From Shewanella oneidensis MR-1 (GTDB lineage: Bacteria; Pseudomonadota; Gammaproteobacteria; Enterobacterales; Shewanellaceae), in assembly GCF_000146165.2 (NCBI RefSeq), contig NC_004347.2, positions 930,001 through 994,000 of the forward strand: a stretch of DNA of 64,000 bases. The letters are read 5' to 3'. This document shows positions 9,768 to 19,384 of this stretch, one piece after another. The stretch's first letter is position 1; every line of letters starts with the position of its first letter. The notes under the pieces were generated by a model, which did not search any database, was not told the origin of the DNA, and saw only the letters and a list, made by a program, of their open reading frames with translations. Position numbers and translations under genes: made by a program.

Positions 9768-10350
9768 ATATGGTGTAAATCATGACCACTACTGCTATGA
9801 AAGTTCTGATGTATTGATTAATTTGCTCAATATTCGAGATCCAGACGAGCTAACTCAGGCTGAGGCTGATTTTAACTTAATACGATATTCAGAATACTGT
9901 AGCGATTTAGATGAGTTAGAGGATTTCGATAGCAATCACTTTCTGAATTTACACTGGGTATTGTTTCAAGATATTTATGAATGGGCGGGTACCATTCGTG
10001 ACGTTGATATCAGTAAAGCCAATACTCGATTTTGTACCTGTAGTCGCGTAGAGCCTGAGCTAAATAAAGCCATATCACGTATTCCCCTCATCCGATTCTG
10101 TCGTAACAAGCATGAACTAGTTGCCTTGGTTGCAGATATTTTTTCGGACCTAAATGTCGTTCATCCTTTTAGAGAAGGTAACGGTCGTACCACACGCTTT
10201 TTCTTTGAAGAGCTGCTTCATGTCGCGGGTTATCGAATTGAATGGCCAGTAATCACCAAAGAAGAGTGGGTCGATGCAAACATTCATGGATACTTCGGAC
10301 AACTGCATAAGTTAGAAGTTATTTTCGATGCCGCCATCATTGAATCTTAG
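9757..10350 (+). CDS. fic: Fic-domain AMP-transferase (toxin)
   Basis: 197 residues with the complete Fic motif HPFREGNGR at residues 136-144 (catalytic His136), preceded by helices including the IYEWAGTIRDVDISK segment typical of the Fic fold. Enzymes with this motif transfer AMP from ATP to hydroxyl side chains of target proteins. Because the antitoxin with its inhibitory glutamate is a separate upstream protein, this is a class I Fic system. No DNA-binding or type IV secretion signal domain is seen, so a host-directed effector is unlikely. Confidence 0.92.
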   Translation: MQDKYGVNHDHYCYESSDVLINLLNIRDPDELTQAEADFNLIRYSEYCSDLDELEDFDSNHFLNLHWVLFQDIYEWAGTIRDVDISKANTRFCTCSRVEPELNKAISRIPLIRFCRNKHELVALVADIFSDLNVVHPFREGNGRTTRFFFEELLHVAGYRIEWPVITKEEWVDANIHGYFGQLHKLEVIFDAAIIES

Positions 10351-10406
10351 TATCTTGTTTGTTGTGGATGAGCCATTTTGTTTGCTCCATATGTTAAGGA
10401 TAACCC

Positions 10407-11603
10407 ATGCGTTTGAGTGTCATCAGCTCTTTGTTAACGGGGTTGTTATTATTCCCAAGTGCCAATAGTGTTGGCGAGTCACTTGAGACAGGTGCTGAAA
10501 ATATACAGAGCGTGCAAGGCAGCCAGTCAGTTAAGCTTGAAAGCCAATTGCCATCCTCAGAATCGAAGCTCGGAGAGATTAAGGCCAGCATCCAAGCCGC
10601 GATAATGGATTCGCAGCAACCATTTAGTGGCAGTGTTATCCTGCTTGAGCGGGGCAAGCCACTGCTTGAATTGCAAAAGGGCGAAGGCATCAGTAAAGAT
10701 TCGCGCTTTGTGATGGCATCGCTCTCTAAGCAAATCACTGCAACCTTGATATTGCAGGCGGTCGATGCGGGAAAACTCGATTTAACTCAAACGCTTAATC
10801 ATTACCTTGTTGGTGATGCAAAGGGAGATAATAAGGCACTAAAAGCCGTTGTGGCGGGCACAAATTCAAGTGCAAACGCTTTAAATCCCGGTCGATATGA
10901 TGAGCGGATTACACTGCATCAACTGCTGACGCATACATCGGGCGTCGATAAACTGGGTAAGGCGAATCGATTTGAGCCGGGTAGCCAATTTGAATACTCC
11001 AATTTAGGTTATTCTTTGCTTGGGCAAGTGCTTGAAAAGGTTAATCACCAATCCTTTGCTGAGCAAGTGGCGCAGTTTGCAACGCGATACCAGCTTAATG
11101 GTCTGAGTGCTGAGCTTGGCAGTGTTGCTGCGATTCACACCAAAGTGCCTTCACTCGCTGTAGGTTTACAGGAAAGCGAGGTGATTGCCCCCTCTGATTT
11201 AGTGCTTGATGAAGCTTTGTTGCCCGCTGGCGGACTCATTGCCTCAGCGCCAGCTTATGCTGCCTTTCAGCAGCAATTACATGCTGGCAAGTTGCTGAGC
11301 GCAGAGAGTTATCAATGGATGACTACGGCGCATACCGAGATCCAATTTTTATGGCCGAATATGCACTATGGCTATGGGGTGAGGATCAATAAGGACGATA
11401 GCCTTATCGAATACAGTCATACGGGCTATTTAACCGGTTATATGTCGATGACATTGCATTATCCCGAATTTAATGTGAATTTGGTGATGCTGGAAAATCT
11501 ATCGCTAAATCTTAATGATCGCGCTCGAGTATTTGAACTGCATAATCAGATACGCCAAATTATCCGTAGTCAGTTGCTGCTTGCTAAAGCTTCTAATGTT
11601 TAA
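10407..11603 (+). CDS. Secreted serine hydrolase of the beta-lactamase/PBP-like family
   Basis: 398 residues with an N-terminal signal peptide (cleavage near residue 21). The class C beta-lactamase/D-Ala-D-Ala peptidase motifs are visible: SLSK at Ser105-Lys108 (nucleophile and general base), YSN at Tyr197-Asn199, and HTG at His338-Gly340. A low-complexity Gln/Ser/Glu linker precedes the domain. The family includes peptidases and esterases as well as beta-lactamases; an HTG third box is more usual for esterase/peptidase members, so antibiotic hydrolysis should not be assumed. Confidence 0.85.
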   Translation: MRLSVISSLLTGLLLFPSANSVGESLETGAENIQSVQGSQSVKLESQLPSSESKLGEIKASIQAAIMDSQQPFSGSVILLERGKPLLELQKGEGISKDSRFVMASLSKQITATLILQAVDAGKLDLTQTLNHYLVGDAKGDNKALKAVVAGTNSSANALNPGRYDERITLHQLLTHTSGVDKLGKANRFEPGSQFEYSNLGYSLLGQVLEKVNHQSFAEQVAQFATRYQLNGLSAELGSVAAIHTKVPSLAVGLQESEVIAPSDLVLDEALLPAGGLIASAPAYAAFQQQLHAGKLLSAESYQWMTTAHTEIQFLWPNMHYGYGVRINKDDSLIEYSHTGYLTGYMSMTLHYPEFNVNLVMLENLSLNLNDRARVFELHNQIRQIIRSQLLLAKASNV

Positions 11604-11694
11604 GCCTCTGATGTTTAAACCTTAGCTTTCGCCATTATGTTGGCGAATAGACTGCTAAGTCTGCTGATGTGCGGTTATGCTTTACCTCGAAAGC

Positions 11695-11724
11695 ATAAAG
11701 CCCCAAAGTAGGGGGGCTTTATAC
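11695..11724. terminator. Bidirectional terminator between convergent genes
   Basis: ATAAAGCCCC at 11695-11704 pairs with GGGGCTTTAT at 11713-11722 around a short loop. It lies between the convergent serine hydrolase and ankyrin genes and could serve both, although the T-run is short. Confidence 0.7.
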
Positions 11725-11755
11725 TTGGTCTAGTTGGTTGCTAAGGTGCTAACTG

Positions 11756-14206
11756 CTACCAAAAGCGTTTTCTTAGCGCGGTTTCTATCTCAATCTCAAC
11801 CCTAAAGTATTGCAAAATTGTCCAAACAGAATCGACTAAGGCTTCGGTAAGCGCGGGGTAATCATCCTCGATAACCTTGTTGATTTCATCAACCATTTCA
11901 TCGAGATAGTCCTGAACCCCTTCTTCAAATTCGGCCTTTGTCGCTTGATTGCGGAAAAAGCTAAAGTTGTCGAGCTTTTCAATCAATAGTTCCACCTGTT
12001 CTTTAACCGAGTTTAACTGTTGAGCTGTGATGCTTGGATCGCTGGCTATCGGCTTAAAGAAATGCTGCACTTTGCTTTTGAGATCGAACAGCGTCGGGAT
12101 TTGGCTTCTATCCACCGCCGCATCACTGACCTCTAATCTAGCTTTATGAGTATGTGCGGGTTTTGGCGCCACCACATGGGTTGTGCCACATTCAGAAGTA
12201 AGCGATGCGACTTCTGGCTTCGCTATGTTATGGGCGATAACTGTGGGTGCTGCTGGGATTTCACGCCCTAGTTTCTGTAATAGCCGACGTTGGAAATAGC
12301 TTTGCGGCAAGGCTTTGCTCAGTGTTTGCTCAAGCTGAGTTTCACTGTAGGGGACGATTTGCAGTAGTACTTCGAAAATCTCTTTATATTCCTGCTCCAT
12401 AGTCACGCTTAGCGGGCTATTACCTACACTATTGGTTACGGTTAAGTCGGCGCCATATTGCTGCAACAGTCTTAAGATCCGCACCGCCGTTGACTCAAAG
12501 CGTGGAAACTCATTCGAGCTGCCGCCCATCACGGCGCAAAGGGCTGGGGTGGTATCTTCGGCATTGATGGCATTGGGGTTTGCGCCATGTTCGAGTAACA
12601 CCTCAACGCAGGACTGCGCGCCGTAGTAACAGGCGCACATCAGTGGCGTAAACTGCTCATCTACTGAGAATTCTTCAATTTTGGCACCGTGGCGCAGTAA
12701 TATTTCCACAGTATTACGTCGCATCGGGCCAGTGATTTGATCCCACCAGTAGGTCGAAATCGCCTTGTGTAGAATAGGCGAATTATCATGACCGCAATGG
12801 GTAAAAATATCCCCGCCTTGGTTAATCAGCCATTCAAGTACTTGGGTTCGACAGGCGATGGCCGCAGCGGACACATAGTTAGTGTTGTAGATATTGGTAA
12901 GGCTTAAATCGAGTCCCTTGGTGAGCAGATATTCCATCACTTGGATAAGTGTGGCTTGATCTTCTTTACCCGAACCACGTTGGCAGATAGTCAGCAAGCT
13001 TGGTTCATCCACCGCACCAAATTTTTTATTGATATCCATACCATATTTTATGAAGAGGTCGAGAAACTCCGGCAGAAAGGTTTTCTTTTCGACCATCGGA
13101 TAAACCAATAGTCGCAAGTTCGACCAGGCCAACATTTCGTAGGGTTTACCCGCATTCATAAATACGGCATTTGGATTGGCACCATATTTGAGCAACAGCT
13201 CAAGGGCTTGATAGATATAATGCCGTTTATTCACATCGGTAAATTGGGTGTTATCAATAAATTGGTTGAGCACGGGTGAATGGTCGGCGTCAGGCGGTGT
13301 CATCCTATAGATGCGATTGATATCGACGGTCGCCTTAATCAATTTTTCGATAATTCTGAGGTCAAATTCTGAGGTCAATGCCGCATAGAGCAAACTTTTA
13401 GCGTGGGAGTCGGCCTTGAGCTGCGGATAATGATCCAGCAGATATTCAGTGTATTCTTGTGATTTAGCGTAGACACACAGTTCGAGTAAATTGGCGTCAT
13501 CCCAAAAGCTGCTATCGTTGGCCATAATATAACGGGATTTTTTTAACTCTGGATAGCGTTTTACTAATGGCGCGAAGGCTTCAACTCCCCAAAAGTCACT
13601 GGAGAAAATAATCTCTTCTATCAGACTTAATTGAGCAATATCTAAATAAAGGTCTTTGTTAATAATATGTAGGAATAGCTCTTTGCTGCGGTCTGCATAA
13701 AGAATTTCTAAGGGATGATTTAATTCGCCATTGGTCCAAAAACTCACGGAATGATTGATATCCAGCCCCAGTTCAAGCAAGTGATCGAGCATGATAATCC
13801 GCTGACTGTCTTGGTAGATATACTGAGGATTAGGGTGAAATAAGTAGTTTAACCAGCAGTTATTAAATTGATTTTGATAGTAAAGATTAGCGCCAGCCTT
13901 GAGGTAGAGCTTTACCAACTCAGGGTTATTAAACTCGATTGCCGAGTGCAAGGCACTAAAGCCATTACATTCAATTTGTGCGCCATTGTTGATTAAATAA
14001 TCTACCAGTTCGAGGTCGGACTCTGGGCTGCGGGAGAGGGGGACTAACACATTACAGGGGGAAATATCTGGGTCAATAAAATTAATATCACCGCCATTAG
14101 CGAGGTACTTATTAATTTTTTGAATTTTCTTGGCTGTAGACAGCCCGTTATCGACACATATTTCCCGCAGAGTGAGGTTATTATCACCAAAAATCCAATT
14201 TAGCAT
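11756..14206 (-). CDS. Large ankyrin-repeat protein
   Basis: 816 residues made mainly of ankyrin repeats, clear around residues 30-130 (GGDINFIDP, NGFSALHSAIEFNNPELVKLY), 330-380, 430-490 and 520-610 (FTPLMCACYYGAQSCVEVLL, EHGANPNAINAED). The last ~200 residues are non-ankyrin, with a predicted coiled region (LNSVKEQVELLIEKLDNF) and an acidic helical C terminus. No signal peptide. ATG at 14206 (MLNWIFGDN) has GGGAAG five bases upstream and was chosen over a TTG 27 bases earlier. Role unknown; presumably a cytoplasmic protein-binding scaffold. Confidence 0.85.
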   Translation of the reverse strand: MLNWIFGDNNLTLREICVDNGLSTAKKIQKINKYLANGGDINFIDPDISPCNVLVPLSRSPESDLELVDYLINNGAQIECNGFSALHSAIEFNNPELVKLYLKAGANLYYQNQFNNCWLNYLFHPNPQYIYQDSQRIIMLDHLLELGLDINHSVSFWTNGELNHPLEILYADRSKELFLHIINKDLYLDIAQLSLIEEIIFSSDFWGVEAFAPLVKRYPELKKSRYIMANDSSFWDDANLLELCVYAKSQEYTEYLLDHYPQLKADSHAKSLLYAALTSEFDLRIIEKLIKATVDINRIYRMTPPDADHSPVLNQFIDNTQFTDVNKRHYIYQALELLLKYGANPNAVFMNAGKPYEMLAWSNLRLLVYPMVEKKTFLPEFLDLFIKYGMDINKKFGAVDEPSLLTICQRGSGKEDQATLIQVMEYLLTKGLDLSLTNIYNTNYVSAAAIACRTQVLEWLINQGGDIFTHCGHDNSPILHKAISTYWWDQITGPMRRNTVEILLRHGAKIEEFSVDEQFTPLMCACYYGAQSCVEVLLEHGANPNAINAEDTTPALCAVMGGSSNEFPRFESTAVRILRLLQQYGADLTVTNSVGNSPLSVTMEQEYKEIFEVLLQIVPYSETQLEQTLSKALPQSYFQRRLLQKLGREIPAAPTVIAHNIAKPEVASLTSECGTTHVVAPKPAHTHKARLEVSDAAVDRSQIPTLFDLKSKVQHFFKPIASDPSITAQQLNSVKEQVELLIEKLDNFSFFRNQATKAEFEEGVQDYLDEMVDEINKVIEDDYPALTEALVDSVWTILQYFRVEIEIETALRKRFW

Positions 14207-14480
14207 ATGCTTCCCTATTAAGCGTCTTAACAATAATGCAGCAAGTTAGTTCCAAATAAATATCATTTAAATGGATGGAATGGTGCGCATTTTAATATAG
14301 TTAACGACTAAAACTCTATGCGAATAATGGGGGATTAATGGCTGATTTGGTTTAATAAGTGGTTAACTCACAAGGTTCATTGGATTGGTCGACATTGATT
14401 ATTATCAATCCGGATTTTTAGCGAAGAAGATAGCAAAGATTAGCGAGGTTGGCAGCCCGTCCATAGGCTGCTAAATGGCA

Positions 14481-15410
14481 TTATTCAGGCTGTAATGGCA
14501 ATAACATCGGGATCTCACAGGCATCGTGGCCGGTATTTCCTAGTGGTGCGCTGAGAGGGTAAAAACCTAAGTGTTCGTAGAGCTTGAGTGCTTCTTTTAA
14601 TATCGCAGTCGTTTCTAAGTAGCAGCTTTGGTAACCCGTTTGACGGGCAAAGTCGAGAGCGAGTAGTGCTAAACGTTTAGCTAAGCCTTTACCGCGGATT
14701 TCGGGCATAAAGTACATTTTTTGTAGTTCACAAATGCCTGCATTATTGGCAAGTGGGGCAATGCCTGCACCACCAACGACTTTACCTTCATATTCAACAA
14801 CCCAATATTGAGCACCCGCTTGCGAATAAATCTGACTTAAACAATCTAAGGTGGGATCGGCCACGCTATAGCCTTTATCTGCGGTCAAACCATATTCGGC
14901 AGATACATCGCGGATAACTTGGGCTATGGCGGCATCATCGGTGGCTGAGGCTACACGAATAATACAACCCGATTGCTGTTTGGTTTTATGTATTGCTTGG
15001 TTGTACTGCATCAGCGCCTGCTCAATATGTTGAATTTGATCAGGGGTGAGTTGCGCTAAGATTTCTTTAAATAGTTGATTTTGTTGGTTATCGAGTTTTG
15101 CGAGTAGCTTTTTACCCGCAGGAGTCAGTTGCACGACAAGGCAACGACTATCCCGTGGGTGCATTTGACTTTGGGCGAGATGCTTATCGATCAAGTGTTT
15201 GATGGCTCGGCTGGCATTGGATTTATCAATGCTGAGTTTGTTGGCGAGATCCTTAATGGTTTGTGGTTGATTACCTATCTCAAGCAAGGCATGGGCCTGC
15301 ACGGGGGAGAGGGGTAAATCACCTACCGCTGCGTTAAGCATGCCTAAATGTCTCACCATATAGCGGGAGAGCTGCCTGAGTTGGCTAGAAGAGCCTAAAT
15401 CATTTGCCAT
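14481..15410 (-). CDS. Fused MarR-type regulator and GNAT acetyltransferase
   Basis: 309 residues. Residues ~1-145 form a MarR winged helix ([20 protein letters not shown], then [13 protein letters not shown] as the recognition helix and the RDSRCLVV wing). Residues ~150-305 form a GNAT acyltransferase domain with the acetyl-CoA loop [13 protein letters not shown]. Fusions of this order are an established architecture, but their acetylation substrate is generally unknown. A DNA-binding domain tied to an enzyme suggests a sensor whose ligand is the enzyme substrate, which is inference. Confidence 0.9.
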   Translation of the reverse strand: MANDLGSSSQLRQLSRYMVRHLGMLNAAVGDLPLSPVQAHALLEIGNQPQTIKDLANKLSIDKSNASRAIKHLIDKHLAQSQMHPRDSRCLVVQLTPAGKKLLAKLDNQQNQLFKEILAQLTPDQIQHIEQALMQYNQAIHKTKQQSGCIIRVASATDDAAIAQVIRDVSAEYGLTADKGYSVADPTLDCLSQIYSQAGAQYWVVEYEGKVVGGAGIAPLANNAGICELQKMYFMPEIRGKGLAKRLALLALDFARQTGYQSCYLETTAILKEALKLYEHLGFYPLSAPLGNTGHDACEIPMLLPLQPE

Positions 15411-15564
15411 AGTCGAATTTAATGCCTTTAAGTTACGCCAATGTTGAGCCTAGCGAGCACCGATATCCAATGGATAAGCATAGGAGCCACACCAAAGAAT
15501 TTAGTTGCTAGTTACAACTAAATTAGCGGGCCCTGAATTGTTTTGCAATATTTTATTAACAAAT

Positions 15565-16104
15565 TTACAGGTAAATCTCGGGATTTAAAAACGGCGCCAT
15601 GGCGAGGATGAGCGCTTGGGTATAATTGCTTTCACGCGTGGCATGGCCATGGGTGAGTAAGCCAATTGCGCCGCCTTTTTGCTTAATGTTGACCGTATTA
15701 AACAGTCTATCCATCACATGGCCTAATTCTTCACCCGCTTCTAGTGCCTGATAAACCTGCCTCGGCAGAGGTAAGAGTGCGCCGCGGCCAATGCTTAAGC
15801 GTTGCTGGTGAGCTATCGCAATATAAGCAAAGGTTGCTGGACCAAACTCGAAATGGTCGACGCCGCCTTCCATCGCAAAATAATAATCAGCTTCAGCATG
15901 TTGTTGGCAATAGTTAACGCGATTGATTGCACCTTGGCGGGTATCGCTATCCGTCATGGGTTGTGCGGGCACGCCAGAGGGGGCATCCATTCCAATTGTT
16001 TGGATTTGGTATTCCGGAAAAAGCAGCGTCATCGCATTTGCAGCCGCATTGACTTTGACGGGATTTTTCGACCCGACGATTACCTTGATAATGTTTTGTT
16101 GCAT
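15565..16104 (-). CDS. yjjX: Inosine/xanthosine triphosphatase YjjX
   Basis: 179 residues of the YjjX family, which hydrolyses non-canonical purine triphosphates (ITP, XTP) and keeps them out of nucleic acids. The N-terminal VGSKNPVKVNAA block and the YFAMEGGVDHF block are diagnostic. Length is normal. Divergent from the acylase gene. Confidence 0.93.
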   Translation of the reverse strand: MQQNIIKVIVGSKNPVKVNAAANAMTLLFPEYQIQTIGMDAPSGVPAQPMTDSDTRQGAINRVNYCQQHAEADYYFAMEGGVDHFEFGPATFAYIAIAHQQRLSIGRGALLPLPRQVYQALEAGEELGHVMDRLFNTVNIKQKGGAIGLLTHGHATRESNYTQALILAMAPFLNPEIYL

Positions 16105-16386
16105 ATTAGTTGGCTATTTAGTTTTTTAAGGTAGACGCTCGTTTGAATCATTGCTTAAATGGTCTGAGGTGTCTCGTCTATGGGTTTTCTATTCTGCCAT
16201 ATTCGTTGCTAGGACTCAGTAAAAAGAGTTCAGTGAAAAAGCTTAGTAAAAAGCGAATGTATGGGGAGCAAATAGCCACAGCCGAGCATCAGGAAACGAC
16301 ATACGATTATTGCTCCTTCAGTAAGTTAGCTGATTCAAGCAGTGAAGTGATGTCATTGAAGGAACCAAAACCAAGAGATAATAATA

Positions 16387-18954
16387 ATGAAATTCAACAA
16401 ACTCATGATCGCGATGGGGATGGCCTGCGGCGTTATGCTAACAGGCTGTAACGATAGCGAAGATAGCACTCCACCTACCGAACCTGAAACTAAGCTGCAA
16501 ACCTTTGCGCCCAATGGGTTGCTAAAAGCCAATATCCGACGAACTACCTACGGTGTACCGCATATCCAAGCCGATAACCTAGAAAGCTTAGGTTTTGGTA
16601 GCGGCTATGCGCAGGCGCAGGACAATCTCTGTGTACTCGCCGATGGCTTTATTAAGGCGAATTCCCAGCGCTCAATGTACTTTGGTCCCCATGCGTCGAT
16701 TGATTTCACCACGGGCCAACCCACAGCAGAGGATAATGGCAACTTAATCTCGGACTTTGCCTATAAAGCCTTAAAGATCCGTCAGCAAGCCGAAGCCAAA
16801 TGGCCACAGTTTAGCGAACGTTCCCGCGCATTAATCCAAGGTTTTACCGCGGGTTATAACCAATATCTCGCCGATGTGGAAGCGGGTAAGCAAACAGCAG
16901 AACCTTTCTGTGGCGGCCAACCTTGGGTGAAGCCCATTGTGCCAGAAGATGTGGTCACTTATCTGTTTTCCATCGCCCTATTACCCGGTGCGGCTAACTT
17001 CCTCGATTTAATTTTCTATGCAAACCCAGGGGATGGCCAAGAATATATGCCGCGTATCGTGGGACCTGCGCCGAGCCAAGAGCAGACCGCGTTTGTTAGC
17101 GATATGCAGTCTAAATTAATTGCCCGCGCTGCACGTATCACTACGCCGGAGACCAATCCACGGGATTTAGGTTCTAACGGCTGGGGACTCGGTAAAGACA
17201 AGACCGAAAATGGCCGCGGTATGGTGCTCGGCAACCCGCATTTCCCGCACACGGGTAACCTGCGTTTCTGGCAATCCCATATCACTATTCCTGGGCATTT
17301 AGATATGATGGGTGGCTCGCTGGTGGGGATGCCTGGTCCAATCAATATTGGCTTTAACAAAGACTTAGCTTGGACTCATACCTTCTCTACTGCTGAGCAT
17401 TTTGTGATGTATAACTTAGAGCTGGTCTCGGGTGACAGATTGCAATATTTGTTTGATGGTAAGCCCATGCCGATCAACAAAGAGACGGTTTCTATCATAG
17501 TGAACGCCGGTCCAGCGGGTATGGTCGTGGCTGAAAAAGATATTTACACCACGGCGAAAGGCCCTATGGTCGAAGCGCCACCTACGCTAGCGCCTTTTGG
17601 TTGGGATGATGGCAGTGCCTTTATGCTCCAAGACGCCAATATGGCGACAATGGATCCTGTCGATCACTGGCTCGCCATGAACCTAGCGACCAATAAAGAT
17701 GAATTCCAACAAGCCTTTAAAGACTATGACGGGGTTATTTTCAACAACACTATGTATGCCGATAAAGAGGGGAATGCCTTTTATATCGACGACTCGACAG
17801 TACCCGGTTTGTCCGAGTCTGCCGTTGTGCTGTTAAAGACTTCACCCGATATTAAGGCGGCAAAACAGAAAGCAGGCTTTACTATTTTGCCCGGTAATAC
17901 CTCTTTATTTAGCTTTAGTGGCCCAAACCCCTATGAGCGGGCGCCTAAGCTTGAGCGCAGCGACTTTGTGCAAAACTCCAATGATTCCTTCTGGTCTACT
18001 AACCTGAATGAACCATTGACTTACTTCTCGCCCATGTATGGCCAAGAAGCCGGTCAGTTATCACTACGTACCCGTATGGGATTAACCCTAATGCAGGATG
18101 CGGCGGGCACAGATGGCAAATTCAACCTGCAAGAGTTGGAGGCTGCGGTATTATCAAATCGCAGCTATTTGGCTGAACTGGTTTTGCCAGCGTTAATTGC
18201 CCAATGTGAGGCACAGGGCAGTACGCCTGTGGTGGTGTCTGCGAGTTTATCGAAAGATCTGACCTCAGCCTGCGCCGCCTTGAAAGCGTGGAATGGTAAG
18301 CAAGATAACGACAGTAAAGGCGGCGCCTTACTGCGTGAATTTGCCCATCTCTTTAATCAAAAGACGATGCTGACCAAAGGGTTTGATCCTGCTAATGCGG
18401 CGACAACACCGAATACACTGGCTACCGACGGCAGCGTGTTAGTGGCGCTTGCCCAAGCGGCGCTGAATTTAGAATCCGCGGGTTTTGCATTAGATGCGCC
18501 GCTGGGTGAGGTGCAATTTGTTGAGAAATCGCTCCCCGATGGCACTGCCAGCGGTGTGCGTTTACCTTGGCCGGGGACGCATAATGCCGAAGGTGGCTTT
18601 AACGTGTTTTCAACCAGCTTGTCGGGTGATGATACGCTAATTCCACAACATAAATATGCGCCACTCAAGGATGTGGTTACAGGTAAAGCGATGGGCTCTG
18701 GCATGACGGCCAAGGGTTACCAAATACGTTACGGTTCCAGTTGGATGATGGCGGTGAGCTTTACCGATGAAGGACCGGTCGCACGTGGCATACTCACTTA
18801 TTCTCAGTCGAGCAATATACTCTCGCCTTCCTTTACCGATCAAAGCGATCTGTATTCCAGCAGTAAGAGTTTCCGTCCTTTACTGTTTAAGGAGGCCGAT
18901 ATTGCGCCAGCCGTAGTCTCAACCACTGAGTTGATGCTGCAAAAAGCTCAATAA
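16387..18954 (+). CDS. Penicillin acylase family N-terminal-nucleophile hydrolase (lipoprotein)
   Basis: 855 residues with a lipoprotein signal peptide ending in MLTGC (lipidated Cys21). The family is made as a precursor that cuts itself in front of a serine; here that is the GSNGW motif with Ser263 as the expected first residue of the beta chain, giving an alpha chain of about 240 residues. The start RRTTYGVPHIQADN is a family signature. Members cleave amide bonds of beta-lactams, N-acyl homoserine lactones or cyclic lipopeptides; the substrate cannot be told from sequence here. Followed by a strong terminator, so probably monocistronic. Confidence 0.9.
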   Translation: MKFNKLMIAMGMACGVMLTGCNDSEDSTPPTEPETKLQTFAPNGLLKANIRRTTYGVPHIQADNLESLGFGSGYAQAQDNLCVLADGFIKANSQRSMYFGPHASIDFTTGQPTAEDNGNLISDFAYKALKIRQQAEAKWPQFSERSRALIQGFTAGYNQYLADVEAGKQTAEPFCGGQPWVKPIVPEDVVTYLFSIALLPGAANFLDLIFYANPGDGQEYMPRIVGPAPSQEQTAFVSDMQSKLIARAARITTPETNPRDLGSNGWGLGKDKTENGRGMVLGNPHFPHTGNLRFWQSHITIPGHLDMMGGSLVGMPGPINIGFNKDLAWTHTFSTAEHFVMYNLELVSGDRLQYLFDGKPMPINKETVSIIVNAGPAGMVVAEKDIYTTAKGPMVEAPPTLAPFGWDDGSAFMLQDANMATMDPVDHWLAMNLATNKDEFQQAFKDYDGVIFNNTMYADKEGNAFYIDDSTVPGLSESAVVLLKTSPDIKAAKQKAGFTILPGNTSLFSFSGPNPYERAPKLERSDFVQNSNDSFWSTNLNEPLTYFSPMYGQEAGQLSLRTRMGLTLMQDAAGTDGKFNLQELEAAVLSNRSYLAELVLPALIAQCEAQGSTPVVVSASLSKDLTSACAALKAWNGKQDNDSKGGALLREFAHLFNQKTMLTKGFDPANAATTPNTLATDGSVLVALAQAALNLESAGFALDAPLGEVQFVEKSLPDGTASGVRLPWPGTHNAEGGFNVFSTSLSGDDTLIPQHKYAPLKDVVTGKAMGSGMTAKGYQIRYGSSWMMAVSFTDEGPVARGILTYSQSSNILSPSFTDQSDLYSSSKSFRPLLFKEADIAPAVVSTTELMLQKAQ

Positions 18955-18979
18955 TGCGCTAGTCGAATGGTGATTTATT

Positions 18980-19002
18980 GGCCCACTTAGGTGGGCCTTT
19001 TT
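18980..19002 (+). terminator. Terminator of the acylase gene
   Basis: GGCCCAC at 18980-18986 pairs perfectly with GTGGGCC at 18991-18997 around a TTAG loop, followed by five T. Confidence 0.88.
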
Positions 19003-19384
19003 ATGGGCTGTGTCACCGTTACAAAATGTAAAAATTTAACAATGCAGCCTGTGATCTACTTCAAGCTTCTATATGGGTTGGTTGATCTTGGTCTTGTTTT
19101 GCTCTTTTTTGTGAGTTGGTGCGTTTTTGTGGCTTTTATCGACGACAGGACGATGTCGCTACTTAGGCCTATGGGTAAATTTACTGTGCTTTCTTGGTGA
19201 TATATTGTGATCATTTTGATGCGCTATTGAAAACTTATTACACAAAATAATCGATCAAGATCCCAATCCCAGCTTTATTTGAAATTCCCTTACTTAAAAT
19301 GGTTTTAGATCAACTTTTGCTTAAGCTTTTTCGCTATCCTTACGTCGAATTTTTTATGCGGTTTCACCGTAAGGTAGTTTAAAT
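19003..19384. other. Upstream region of the SdaC-type transporter gene
   Basis: About 380 AT-rich bases without a supported gene. It has to carry the promoter of the transporter gene. TGTGATCATTTTGATG near 19205-19221 vaguely recalls a CRP half-site but lacks a good second half. Nothing else stands out. Confidence 0.4.

Noticed and set aside
14452..14471. GCAGCC/GGCTGC hairpin as terminator of the MarR-GNAT gene
   Set aside because: Six pairs only and no T-run on the minus strand.
16143..16451. Open frame of about 100 codons between yjjX and the acylase gene
   Set aside because: It overlaps the acylase signal peptide region, lacks a ribosome site and reads as low-quality composition (basic, serine-rich without pattern).
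18991..19200. Hydrophobic 69-codon frame after the acylase gene
   Set aside because: It begins inside the terminator hairpin and has no ribosome binding site.
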